Below, in pieces: positions 26,966 through 35,215 of a stretch of 64,000 nucleotides of DNA. Source of the stretch: a bacterium (lineage in GTDB: Bacteria > Bacillota > Sulfobacillia > UBA995). Within the stretch, counting starts at the first letter, position 1; every line of letters begins with the position of its first letter. Both the position numbers and the translations under genes were made by a program. The notes under the pieces were generated by a model that worked only from the letters and a program-made list of their open reading frames with translations, had not been told where the DNA came from and made no database searches. The DNA lies in NCBI GenBank assembly GCA_031082145.1, contig JAVHLP010000004.1, positions 62,001 through 126,000 of the forward strand. The letters are read 5' to 3'.

Positions 26966-27570
26966 CCCCGAGTCAAGGAGCGAGATCAGGTCCCCGAGGC
27001 GATCCACGACCGCCGCCGGCCCGTGCTCCAGGAGCCTGGCCCGGGACGTGACGCCGGTGAGCACTCCCACGAAGGGCACTCCGGCGGCCCAGGCGGCCAT
27101 GCCGTCGGGCTCGCTGTCGCCCACGTAGACGGCTTCCTGTGGCCGGGCCCGGAGCGTTTCCAGCACCCGCAGGATGCATTCCGGGTCGGGCTTGTGCCGG
27201 CTCACGTCGTCGCCGCCGACAATGGCCTCGAACCGGTCCAGCAGCCCCTCGCCCTGAGGATGGCCTCGATGCGGTAGCGGAACTTGGTCGAGGCGATGCC
27301 CAGCCGGCAACCGCGGGCGGCCAGAGTCTCAACCGTCAGGACGGTGTCGTCATAGACCCGGGTGAGCCTCTCCACCACCTCGTCGGCCTTGCCGACGAAC
27401 AGGCGGACCAGGCGGTCGGGGGGTGTCCCCGGGGCCAGCCGCTCGAAGATTGCCGGCAGAGGGAGGCCGATGGTGGCCAGGATCTCCTCCCGGGCCGGCA
27501 CCGGCAGGCCGGCGGTGCCCAGGGCATGGGTCACGCACTCGACCACGGCCCGGGACGAGTCGGCCAGAGT
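26954..27570 (-). pseudogene. HAD-superfamily phosphatase, N-terminus lost and one frameshift
   Basis: Matches phosphoglycolate phosphatase-like HAD enzymes: TLADSSRAVVECVTHALG (usually preceded by FDLDG), GIASTKFRYRIEAIL, then in another frame GLLDRFEAIVGGDDVSRHKP and VYVGDSEPDGMAAW. A base is missing near 27255 between these blocks. The catalytic FDLDG motif is gone: homology ends at 27570, where transposon-end sequence starts. The protein cannot be functional as read. Confidence 0.8.
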
Positions 27571-27920
27571 ATAGTTGTGCCGTCTCACATTATCCTGACC
27601 CGTTTGTCTCACATTGGCGTGTCCCTTCCGGTGTAAGGGTGTTTGGAGGGTTGGCAGCTCCCACCGGGTAACGGACCTCCTCTCACCATCCATGCGGTAG
27701 TCATCCTCCGTTGAGGTCAGCGATCACCCGCAGGACCAGGCGCTGGTCCACGAGGTCTTTTTGTTCCAGGCTGGCGGCCAGTAGGGAACCCGTGCAGACC
27801 CGGTTGATCTGGCGGGGCAGCCCGCGGGCATACTGGAAGATCTCCTCGACCGCCTCGGGGGTAAAGAGAGGCGCGGTGCGTCCCGCCACCTGCAAGTGGT
27901 GGCGGATGTACTCCGAGCAG
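27571..27920 (-). mobile_element. Remnant of an ExeA-type transposon (one end plus ATPase fragment)
   Basis: The end abutting the HAD gene carries two copies of GTCTCACATT 23 bp apart (27581-27613), like transposase-binding repeats at an element terminus. A fragment of an ExeA/AAA ATPase gene follows. The element cut into the HAD gene and was later itself interrupted on its other side by the second insertion sequence. Confidence 0.55.
27701..27920 (-). pseudogene. ExeA-family AAA ATPase, C-terminal fragment
   Basis: Reads SEYIRHHLQVAGRTAPLFT, then EAVEEIFQYARGLPRQINRV and VDQRLVLRVIADLNGG, the lid/C-terminal region of ExeA-like ATPases that accompany many DDE transposases. The Walker motifs that would precede it are absent, because unrelated sequence begins near 27921. 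Confidence 0.7.
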
Positions 27921-27949
27921 GCGTCGCTTCGCTCCGACGGCTGTCCGTT

Positions 27950-28126
27950 TTGCCCGGACAGACTGTCCGCGAATTATCGGAACGCCTGTACGGATTCAAC
28001 CCGGACTGCCTGTCCGCTTTCGCCGGAATGCGCAAGATACGGGAGCTCAACGCTTCTATTGAGGCGGTCCTGGAAGACATCAGGGCGGTCCAGGAACGGG
28101 AGCTTGAGGAGGTGCAGGGAAGATGA
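27950..28126 (+). CDS. Possible small protein of the insertion sequence
   Basis: An open frame of about 58 residues ends in TGA overlapping the transposase ATG (ATGA), as in translationally coupled pairs. It is charged and helical at the C-terminus (ELNASIEAVLEDI, then QERELEEVQ). There is no clear SD and no recognised family. It may be an accessory protein or a chance frame. Confidence 0.35.
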   Translation: MPGQTVRELSERLYGFNPDCLSAFAGMRKIRELNASIEAVLEDIRAVQERELEEVQGR

Positions 28127-29571
28127 GGGCTGTGTTCGTGCACGACCAGGAGGCGGCCGTCGAGGGCATAAGGTCGGGGGACAGGCTGGAGGCCATGGAC
28201 TCGGAGTACGGGCGGAACGAGCTGCTGATGGATTTCCTACGGGAGCTCGGGGTGTGGGATCTCCTGACGTCGATGAAGAGCACCAAGCGACCCAACGGGA
28301 AGGCCCAGCCTGCGCTGAATGGAAGTCTCATCCTCTTCGACCTGGCCCACCTGGGTGTACTGGAGCGGTCCGAGCCGATCCTGCGGGACGGCTTGCTCAT
28401 GACGGAGGTGGGATTCACCCTGAAGGAACTCAAGCAGGCGGCGGGTCGGGACCGGGGGGTGGTCCACCGTGACACGTTGCGCAACCACCTGCAGCGGATC
28501 GAGCCGGGAGAGTCAAGGTGCACCCTGTACCGGTGTGTGAAGCTCATGCGGTCCAAGAAGCTGATCCGGGGCAAGGTATTCGCCGCCGACGGCCTCAAGA
28601 TCAGGGTCTACGGCAAGACCTACGAGGGCTCGGGTCAGGTCTGGGACCGGGAGCAGAGGGAGATGGTGAGGGGTTACAAGCTGGTCATCTTGATGAACCT
28701 GACTCCCGGGCGGGAGTATGTGGTTGGCTGCGCCCTGGGACCCATCCAGGCGGACGAGCGGGCGCTGTTGAGGGAGATACTGACCGGGCTGGAGGAGCAC
28801 GGCATCGCACCTGAAGAGCTCATCGACCTGCTCGTGCTGGACCGGGGCTACTGGGGGGCGGACTTTCTGAGCGAACTCAGATCCCGCTACCATATCCACT
28901 ACCTCACGCTGGTACCCGGCAACGTCGCCCTGCACGAGGACGTTGTCCTGCGGGCCCGCGAGGGGGATCTGCCCACTGGCGAGGTGCACCTGGACAAGAA
29001 CGGGGAGGGCGTGGCTTTGACCGTGGGCTACCTCCCGGACTTTGCCGTGCAGAACGAGCGTGGCAAGCAGGTGCTACGGTGCAACGTCATCTACGGCCGT
29101 ACCTGCCGGCAGGACAAGCCGCTCGATCTGGTGCTTGTCACTTCGCACGGCGAGTACAAGCCTCAAAAGTACATCCAGCTGTACTGGCGGCGGTGGGCCA
29201 TGGAGAACGAGGGGGTCCGCCACCTGAACCAGGTGTGGGGGATCAAGCGGCCGGTGGGAAGAAAGCTCAACGCCATCTTCGCCCATATCGTCATGCTGCT
29301 TTGTCTCTCCAACGCGGTCAGGGCCTTTGAGGCCAGGTACCCACAAGAACAGGAGGCCACCCGGGAGAAGATGCGCAGGCGGGGGCAGAGAAGCTACCTG
29401 CTCGATCGGGGTTGCGTGGTCTTCCTCCCTGACCGGAGAATCTACGCGGTGATGAGTTCGGCCAGGTTCGCCGACCTGGTCAAGGAAAGGACGCTGGACA
29501 AACTCCAACGTCTGGTGCAATCCGGGGTCAGCCTCGAAGACGCCATTGCCGAGGTGAAACGCGAGCTGTAG
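28123..29571 (+). CDS. IS4-like DDE transposase, full length
   Basis: A 482-residue transposase. DDE elements: AADGLKIRVYG for the first Asp, LLVLDRGYWGADF for the second, and YWRRWAMENEGVRHLNQVWG with the Glu and YRW-EN spacing of the IS4 superfamily, followed by KRPVGRKLNAIFAHIV. The frame is intact and preceded by GGAGGTGCAGGGAAG. I cannot assign a named IS family safely. With a second copy identical over the shared length, recent transposition is likely. Confidence 0.85.
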   Translation: MRAVFVHDQEAAVEGIRSGDRLEAMDSEYGRNELLMDFLRELGVWDLLTSMKSTKRPNGKAQPALNGSLILFDLAHLGVLERSEPILRDGLLMTEVGFTLKELKQAAGRDRGVVHRDTLRNHLQRIEPGESRCTLYRCVKLMRSKKLIRGKVFAADGLKIRVYGKTYEGSGQVWDREQREMVRGYKLVILMNLTPGREYVVGCALGPIQADERALLREILTGLEEHGIAPEELIDLLVLDRGYWGADFLSELRSRYHIHYLTLVPGNVALHEDVVLRAREGDLPTGEVHLDKNGEGVALTVGYLPDFAVQNERGKQVLRCNVIYGRTCRQDKPLDLVLVTSHGEYKPQKYIQLYWRRWAMENEGVRHLNQVWGIKRPVGRKLNAIFAHIVMLLCLSNAVRAFEARYPQEQEATREKMRRRGQRSYLLDRGCVVFLPDRRIYAVMSSARFADLVKERTLDKLQRLVQSGVSLEDAIAEVKREL

Positions 29572-29772
29572 CCTGCAAGCTCGCCTGCCCGGCCCGGTTC
29601 GAGGACCCCGGGCATGGCTCTCCCTGTCGGTCTCGGGCCCCGCCCCCGGGCTCTCTTCCCCGACCCGATCTCCCTGGTGTCGGCCGGTCTGCGCCTGCAG
29701 CGACGGTCCGCGATGTCCTTCGCTTGCCTGTTCCTGGTAGCACTTTCGAGAACTCAAGACAACCGAATCGGG

Positions 29773-29802
29773 TTGTCGCTCCGCCGCGACCCGTGCTATA
29801 AT
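29773..29802 (+). promoter_or_regulatory. Promoter of the tyrS T-box leader
   Basis: TTGTCG and TATAAT are 18 bp apart, starting 15 bp beyond the insertion sequence end. The element stopped just short of destroying it. Expected transcript start about 29809. Confidence 0.75.
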
Positions 29803-29808
29803 AATCGT

Positions 29809-30078
29809 CAAGCCGGCCCCCGGGGCCGGCCGGCGATGACGGAGCCGGACGGGGATCCCCCGCCCCCAGAGAGGCCGTTACGGTGCGAGCGGCCGGCGGG
29901 TTCGGCCGTCTTACCCTCCCGAGCCTCGCCGGCCAAAAGGGTGCGCCGCGGGCGCCGCCTCCAAGTAGGCCGCGACGGTTCGCCCCGTTAGAGGCCAGCG
30001 AGAGGACCCGCCGGGAGTGGGTCAACCAGGGTGGTACCGCGAGAGGAAACCCTTCGTCCCTGGAGACGGAGGGTTTTT
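29809..30078 (+). ncRNA. T-box leader (tyrosine-specific) of tyrS
   Basis: Contains the near-invariant T-box sequence AGGGTGGTACCGCG at 30028-30041, where uncharged tRNA acceptor ends pair, followed by a terminator. A UAC in GTTACGGTG (29879-29881) is a good candidate for the specifier codon in the stem I bulge and fits the downstream tyrosyl-tRNA synthetase. T-box leaders antiterminate when the cognate tRNA is uncharged. Confidence 0.88.
30047..30078 (+). terminator. T-box-controlled intrinsic terminator
   Basis: CCCTTCGTC pairs with GACGGAGGG, followed by TTTTT. It is mutually exclusive with the T-box antiterminator and lies about 20 bp before the tyrS ATG. Confidence 0.85.
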
Positions 30079-30098
30079 GTCGTGAGGGGGGACGGGTC

Positions 30099-31352
30099 AT
30101 GACCGAGGGGCTGAGCCCCAGCCGCCAGGTGGAGATCTTGCGGGAGGGCGCGGTGCAGCTGATCGAGGAGGGGGAACTGCTGGATCGCCTGGAACGGGCG
30201 TCCCGGGAGGGCCGGCCACTCCGGGTGAAGCTGGGGGCCGATCCCACCGCCCCCGACATCCACCTGGGCCATGCCGTGGTGTTACGCAAGCTCCGCCAGT
30301 TCCAGGATCTTGGCCACCAGGTCTACTTCGTGGTGGGCGACTTCACCGGCCGGATCGGCGATCCCAGCGGCCGCTCTGATACCCGGCCGCTGCTCACCGA
30401 GGAGCAGGTCCGGGCCAACGCCCGGACCTACGAGCGGCAGATCCACAAGATCCTGGACCCCGAACGGACCCGGGTGGTGTTCAATCACGACTGGCTCGGC
30501 CGGCTCAGCTTTGCCGGCGTGGTCCAGCTGGCGGCCAAGTACACCGTGGCCCGGATGCTGGAGCGGGACGATTACTCCCGCCGCTTCAAGGCGGGCGTGC
30601 CCGTGTACATCCACGAGTTCCTGTACCCTCTGGCCCAGGCCTACGACTCGGTGCACCTGCGAGTGGACGTGGAGATCGGGGGCTCCGACCAGACCTTCAA
30701 CTTCCTGGCCACCCGGGAGATCATGCGCGACTACGGGCTCGAGCCCCAGATCGTGCTGACCCTGCCCCTGCTCGAGGGATTGGACGGCGTGGAGAAGATG
30801 TCCAAGAGCCTGGGTAACCATGTAGGCATCGCCGACCGGCCGCAGGAGGTTTACGGACGCCTGATGTCGATCCCCGATCCCCTTATCCCGCGTTACTTCG
30901 AGCTCTGTACAGGAGCCGGCCCGGACCAGGTCGCGGCCATGGTCCAGGCCATGGCCCGGGGCGACCTTAACCCCCGGGACGCCAAGGCCCGGCTGGCGGC
31001 CGAGGTCGTACGGCTCTACCACGGCGACGAGGCGGCCCGGGAGGCGGCGGAAGAGTTCGACGCCGTGTTCCGCCGCGGCGACCTCCCCAGCGAGGTGCCC
31101 GACTACCGGCTTGACCCGGCCGAGCTGGAGGGTGGCCGGGTGGGCCTGGCTCGCCTCTTGGCGCTGACCGGCCTGGCCGCCAGCGCCTCGGAGGCCCGGC
31201 GCCTGCTGGCCCAGGGCGGCGTGCGGGTGGACGGTGGGGTGGTGGCGGGCGAGGGGACGAAGGTCAGGCCCCGGGACGGGATGCTGCTCCGGGTGGGGAA
31301 GCGCAAGGCCGTACGGTTGCGATTGGGGACATGCACCATCCGGGACGATTGA
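30099..31352 (+). CDS. tyrS: Tyrosyl-tRNA synthetase
   Basis: A 417-residue class I synthetase. The HIGH motif appears as IHLGHA, the KMSKS loop as EKMSKSLGNH, and the tyrosine pocket region as GGSDQTFN. A C-terminal S4 RNA-binding domain starts at GLARLLALTGLA and includes RRLLAQGGVRVDG. Length and LGADPTAPDIHLGH place it with the TyrZ/second bacterial TyrRS type. ATG at 30099 follows GAGGGGGG, and the T-box leader ends just before it. Charges tRNA-Tyr. Confidence 0.95.
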   Translation: MTEGLSPSRQVEILREGAVQLIEEGELLDRLERASREGRPLRVKLGADPTAPDIHLGHAVVLRKLRQFQDLGHQVYFVVGDFTGRIGDPSGRSDTRPLLTEEQVRANARTYERQIHKILDPERTRVVFNHDWLGRLSFAGVVQLAAKYTVARMLERDDYSRRFKAGVPVYIHEFLYPLAQAYDSVHLRVDVEIGGSDQTFNFLATREIMRDYGLEPQIVLTLPLLEGLDGVEKMSKSLGNHVGIADRPQEVYGRLMSIPDPLIPRYFELCTGAGPDQVAAMVQAMARGDLNPRDAKARLAAEVVRLYHGDEAAREAAEEFDAVFRRGDLPSEVPDYRLDPAELEGGRVGLARLLALTGLAASASEARRLLAQGGVRVDGGVVAGEGTKVRPRDGMLLRVGKRKAVRLRLGTCTIRDD

Positions 31353-31379
31353 CCCATAGGATGGGGCGGAGGTGCGGCC

Positions 31380-32075
31380 ATGCTCCGTTTCCGGCGCTGG
31401 CTGGCCCGGCGGCGCCAGGCGGCGCGCTGGCGCCGGTCTGCCCCCCCACTCCCGCCCCGGGGTTCCCTGGGGCCAGCGGTACTGGCCCTTCTGGTGCTCG
31501 TCACGGCTTCTCTCCTACTCCTGGAATGGAGCATCCGGCCGACCCTGGTCCTCCTGGCGGAGGCCCGGATCACCAACATCGCCATGGAGGGCATGTACCG
31601 CGTGGTGCAGAAGCGGGCAGCCACCCTCTCCTACCGTGAACTCATCCACCTGGAGAAGGACGACCGCGGGCGCATCACCATGATGCAGCCCAACACGACC
31701 GCCATCAACGAACTGGCGGCCTCCACCACCCTGGCCATCCAGCAGGAACTGGCGGAACTCAGCGAGTCCAGCGTCGGCATTCCGCTGGGCCAGGTCATGG
31801 GGAGTAAGATCTTCGCCAACTACGGCCCCCGAATTCCCGTGCAACTCACCCCCACCGCCGTCCCCGTGGTCCAGGTGCGCGACGCCATGGAGGCCGCCGG
31901 CATCAACCAGACCAAGCACACCCTGTATGTGGAGGTCGCCGTGACCATGAAGGTGGTCATGCCGCTCCTCTGCACCTCGGTGGAACTGCACAACAGCTTC
32001 CCCGTGGCCCAGACGGTGCTCCTGGGCGAGGTACCCCAGACCTACCTGAACCTGGACCTCTCCGGCTTCCGGTAG
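31380..32075 (+). CDS. yunB: Sporulation protein YunB
   Basis: A 231-residue protein with a basic N-terminus, one membrane helix (about 35-55) and the conserved YunB body: RITNIAMEGMYRVV, MQPNTTAINELAAST, GIPLGQVMGSKIFANYGP and VEVAVTMKVVMPL. YunB is made in the mother cell in Bacillus and is needed for efficient spore formation. ATG after GGGGCGGAGG. Its 3' end overlaps the convergent P-type ATPase gene by 34 bp. Confidence 0.9.
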   Translation: MLRFRRWLARRRQAARWRRSAPPLPPRGSLGPAVLALLVLVTASLLLLEWSIRPTLVLLAEARITNIAMEGMYRVVQKRAATLSYRELIHLEKDDRGRITMMQPNTTAINELAASTTLAIQQELAELSESSVGIPLGQVMGSKIFANYGPRIPVQLTPTAVPVVQVRDAMEAAGINQTKHTLYVEVAVTMKVVMPLLCTSVELHNSFPVAQTVLLGEVPQTYLNLDLSGFR

Positions 32076-34732
32076 CGGGACCGGCCTCCGTACAGGAGGG
32101 CCCGCCTCAGCCCCACCAGGATCTGGCCGAGGGCCGCCGCCACCAGTACCACCGGCCACTCCTCGATTCCCAGGGGGTGGGTGCGGAAGACCGGTTGCAG
32201 GGCTGGCAGGTAGATCACGGCCGCCAGCATCAGACCGGAGCAGAGGACCGCCCCTACCAGGTAGGGGTTGGCCAGGAGGCCCATCTCAAAGACCGAGCGG
32301 CGCTCTGAGCGGCAGTCGAACGCGTGGAAGAGCTGGGCCAGAACCAGGGTGGCAAGGCACAGTGTGCGGGCCAGCGGCAGGTTCTCGGGATGGGCCCACC
32401 GTCCCCACAGGAACACGCCCAGTGAGGAGAGACCGATCAGGAGACCCCGGCCGGCGATCTTGATCCCCAGGCGGTTCGCGAACACGCTCTCGCCCGGAGG
32501 ACGGGGGGGCCGTCCGGTCACGTCCTCCCCCGGGGCTCCCAGTCCCAGGGCGATGGCCGGCAAGCCGTCGGTGGCCAGGTTGACCCAGAGGATCTGAACC
32601 GGCAGGAGGGGAAGGGGCTGGCGGAGGACGGCTCCCAGCAACATCACCAGGATCTCACCGATGTTACAGGATAGCAGGTAGCGGACAAACTTGCGGATGT
32701 TGTCGTAGATGCCCCGCCCCTCCACGATCGCCGCCACGATGCTGGCAAAGTTGTCGTCCCCCAACACCATGTCGGCCGCTTCCCGGGTCACGTCGGTCCC
32801 CGTCTGCCCCATGGCGACGCCGATGTCCGCTTCCCGGAGGGCGGGCGCGTCGTTCACGCCGTCACCGGTCATGGCCACCACCTGGCTGCGGGAGCGCAGG
32901 GCGCGGACGATCTGGAGCTTGTGGGCGGGCGACACCCGGGCGAAGATGGAAGTCCGGCGCACCGCCCGGACCAGTTCCCGTTCGTCCATCCGGTCCAGTT
33001 GATCACCGGTCAGCACCGGGTCCTCCTCGCCCAGGAGGCCCAGTTCCCGGCCAATGGCCCGCGCGGTGGCCGGGTGATCGCCGGTCACCATGATGGGCCG
33101 GATGCCGGCCCGGCGGCAAACCCGGAGGGCGGCGAAGACCTCCTTCCGGGGAGGGTCGGACAGCCCGGCCAGGGCGAGGAAGCACAATTCCCGTTCCAGC
33201 CGGCCGGGGTCACCGGTCGGCGGAGGGAGGACCGGCAAGGGGCGATAGGCCAGGGCCAGCACCCTGAGCCCACGGCCCGCCAGTTCTTCGTTGTGGCCGA
33301 GGATCTGCTCCCGGGCACCCTCGCCCAGCGGGATCCGCCGATCCCCTCGCTGGTAGCTGGAGCAGAGGTGTAACACGGTGTCGGCAGCCCCCTTGGTCAG
33401 GAGCAGGCCCCCGCCCGGCCGCCCGACCAGCGAGGCCAGGACGCCCAGATCTTCGACACTGTGCAGGGTAGACATACGGCGGCGCTCAGGCTCGAAAGGG
33501 AACTCGGCCCGCCGGGGATATGCCCGCTCGAGCCGCTCCCGGGTGAGACCCTCGGCGGCGGCCGCTACCACCAGGGCCGCCTCGGTGGGGTCCCCCTCGG
33601 CCCGCCGGAGATCGGAATCCAGGCGGGCGTTTGAGCACAGCAACCCCACCGCCAGGGTCACCGGCCCCCAGGGGTGGAGTTCACGTAAGGCCATCTCGTT
33701 CTCGGTGAGGGTACCCGTCTTGTCGGCGCAGATCACGGTGGCGCAACCCAGGGTTTCCACCGCCGGCAGGCGGCGGACGATGGCCTGGCGGCGGGCCATC
33801 CGTTGCACCCCCACCGCCAGGGCAATGGTGACCACGGCCGGCAGGCCTTCGGGGATGGCCGCTACCGCCAGGCTGACCCCGGCCAGGAACATCTCGGCGA
33901 ACGGCTCACCCCGACTGAGCCCGGCCAGGACCACCAGCACGCACACCAGCAGGCAGGCTGCCACCAGCAGGCGGCCCAGTTCATGCAAGCGGCGTTCCAG
34001 GGGAGTGGCCTCGGGGGGGCGGGTGCCCAGCATCCCGGCGATTTGGCCCAGTTCGGTGTCCATGCCGGTGGCCACCACCACGCCCCGCCCCGTCCCCCGG
34101 GTTACGGTGGTGGACGTGAAGAGAAGGTTGGACCGGTCGCCGAGGGGAATCGTGGGGCCCAGGGCGACATCCGCCCGTTTCTCGACCGGCAGCGATTCAC
34201 CGGTCAGCGGCGACTCGTCGGCTTCCAGGGCCGAGGCTTTCACCAGCCGGAGATCGGCGGGCACGCGATCGCCGGCTTCCAGCAGGACGATGTCGCCGGG
34301 CACCAGATCGCCGGCCGGCACCCGTTCCACCCGGCCGGCCCGTACGACCCGGGCGGTGGGAGCGGTCAGATCCTTCAGGGCTTGAAGGGCCCGCTCGGCG
34401 CGGTAGTTCTGGAACGTCCCCAGAACTGCATTGAGGACCACAATGGCCAGGATGGTCAGGCAGTCGGCCAGTTCGCCGAGGGCCAGCGAGATGAACGCCG
34501 CCGCCACCAGTATCAGTACCATAAAGTTGGCGAACTGGGCGGCGAAGGCCGCCAGCAGCCCGGGGGGGCGGTCCCCGTCCAGACTGTTGGGCCCGTGGTG
34601 GAGCGCTCGTTCGCCGGCCGCCTTGGGGGAGAGTCCCCGCCCGGGGTCGGAGCCAAGCCGGGCCAGGGTCTCCTCGGTCGACAGGGCGTGCCAGGGTTGG
34701 CGAAGGGGAGGACCCTGGGAGGGCAACGGCAC
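32042..34732 (-). CDS. Calcium-type cation-transporting P-type ATPase
   Basis: An 896-residue P2A-like pump. It has an N-terminal cation ATPase domain (STEETLARLG), the actuator motif LTGES, M4 sequence IPEGLPAVV typical of Ca2+ pumps, phosphorylation motif CADKTGTLT, the nucleotide-binding domain, and the hinge MTGDGVNDAPAL, with about ten membrane helices. Likely exports Ca2+ or Mn2+; ion choice is inferred from M4. GTG start after CGAGGAGG. Divergent from the CadC-like gene. Confidence 0.9.
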   Translation of the reverse strand: MPLPSQGPPLRQPWHALSTEETLARLGSDPGRGLSPKAAGERALHHGPNSLDGDRPPGLLAAFAAQFANFMVLILVAAAFISLALGELADCLTILAIVVLNAVLGTFQNYRAERALQALKDLTAPTARVVRAGRVERVPAGDLVPGDIVLLEAGDRVPADLRLVKASALEADESPLTGESLPVEKRADVALGPTIPLGDRSNLLFTSTTVTRGTGRGVVVATGMDTELGQIAGMLGTRPPEATPLERRLHELGRLLVAACLLVCVLVVLAGLSRGEPFAEMFLAGVSLAVAAIPEGLPAVVTIALAVGVQRMARRQAIVRRLPAVETLGCATVICADKTGTLTENEMALRELHPWGPVTLAVGLLCSNARLDSDLRRAEGDPTEAALVVAAAAEGLTRERLERAYPRRAEFPFEPERRRMSTLHSVEDLGVLASLVGRPGGGLLLTKGAADTVLHLCSSYQRGDRRIPLGEGAREQILGHNEELAGRGLRVLALAYRPLPVLPPPTGDPGRLERELCFLALAGLSDPPRKEVFAALRVCRRAGIRPIMVTGDHPATARAIGRELGLLGEEDPVLTGDQLDRMDERELVRAVRRTSIFARVSPAHKLQIVRALRSRSQVVAMTGDGVNDAPALREADIGVAMGQTGTDVTREAADMVLGDDNFASIVAAIVEGRGIYDNIRKFVRYLLSCNIGEILVMLLGAVLRQPLPLLPVQILWVNLATDGLPAIALGLGAPGEDVTGRPPRPPGESVFANRLGIKIAGRGLLIGLSSLGVFLWGRWAHPENLPLARTLCLATLVLAQLFHAFDCRSERRSVFEMGLLANPYLVGAVLCSGLMLAAVIYLPALQPVFRTHPLGIEEWPVVLVAAALGQILVGLRRALLYGGRSRYRKPERSRFR

Positions 34733-34790
34733 CCGACCTCCTCGCGACCGGTAAACTCTATGCCGACCGCCGCGCGACCATTCAAGCAGC

Positions 34791-34844
34791 TTGACGGGGG
34801 GGGTGCCGGGTGGGTTATGTTACATTTGAACAAATGTGCAAATG
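34791..34844 (+). promoter_or_regulatory. Promoter and ArsR/CadC-type operator
   Basis: TTGACG (34791) and TATGTT (34816) form a promoter with a rather long 19-bp spacer. Directly downstream is the perfect palindrome CATTTG-AA-CAAATG (34823-34836) and a third CAAATG half-site (34839-34844). The arrangement fits repression by the ArsR/SmtB-family protein encoded next, released on metal binding. Confidence 0.75.
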
Positions 34845-34855
34845 AGGGGATGCCG

Positions 34856-35215
34856 GTGAGCGCGCATTGTGACGAGTTCGCCTTCGACCCCGAGCGGGTC
34901 GCCCGCGTAAGATCGAAGACGCTTGGCCTGCCACGCGAGGTTGCCGACCTCTTCAAGGCCCTCGGCGACTACACCCGCGCTCACCTGGCCTACGCCCTTG
35001 CTCACGAGGAACTCTGCGTGTGCGACCTGGCGGTCCTGGTGGGCCTGAGCGTGTCCTGTGTCTCGCACCATCTTCGATTACTGCGCGCCATGGGACTTGT
35101 CAAGCACCGGCGGTCCGGCCGGCAGGTTTTCTACCGCCTGGACGACGAGCACGTCCACGGCATCCTGCGGGAAGGCCTGGAGCATGTCCGCCACCGGCGG
35201 GAGGGAGGCCGGTGA
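34856..35215 (+). CDS. CadC-like ArsR/SmtB-family metal-responsive repressor
   Basis: A 119-residue winged-helix repressor. ELCVCDLAVLVG carries the alpha-3 Cys-x-Cys-Asp metal site of CadC, and an N-terminal Cys (SAHCDEF) may be the third thiolate, pointing to Cd, Pb or Zn. The recognition helix region reads SVSCVSHHLRLLR, then GLVKHRRSGRQVFY. GTG at 34856 is chosen because GAGGGG lies six bases upstream; ATG at 34850 would leave no spacing. The stop overlaps the GTG of the metal pump gene. Confidence 0.87.
   Translation: MSAHCDEFAFDPERVARVRSKTLGLPREVADLFKALGDYTRAHLAYALAHEELCVCDLAVLVGLSVSCVSHHLRLLRAMGLVKHRRSGRQVFYRLDDEHVHGILREGLEHVRHRREGGR

Larger units (their letters stand above)
27921..29758 (+). 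mobile_element. Insertion sequence copy 2, full-length transposase
   Basis: The right part (28280-29758) matches copy 1 at 15821-17299 throughout. The left part, absent from copy 1, carries the transposase start and a short upstream frame. Near the left border are a CTGTCCG hairpin (27941-27961) and two similar motifs, CTGTCCGTTTTGCCCGG and CTGTCCGCTTTCGCCGG (27941 and 28010). The left boundary is estimated from the end of ExeA homology. Confidence 0.75.
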
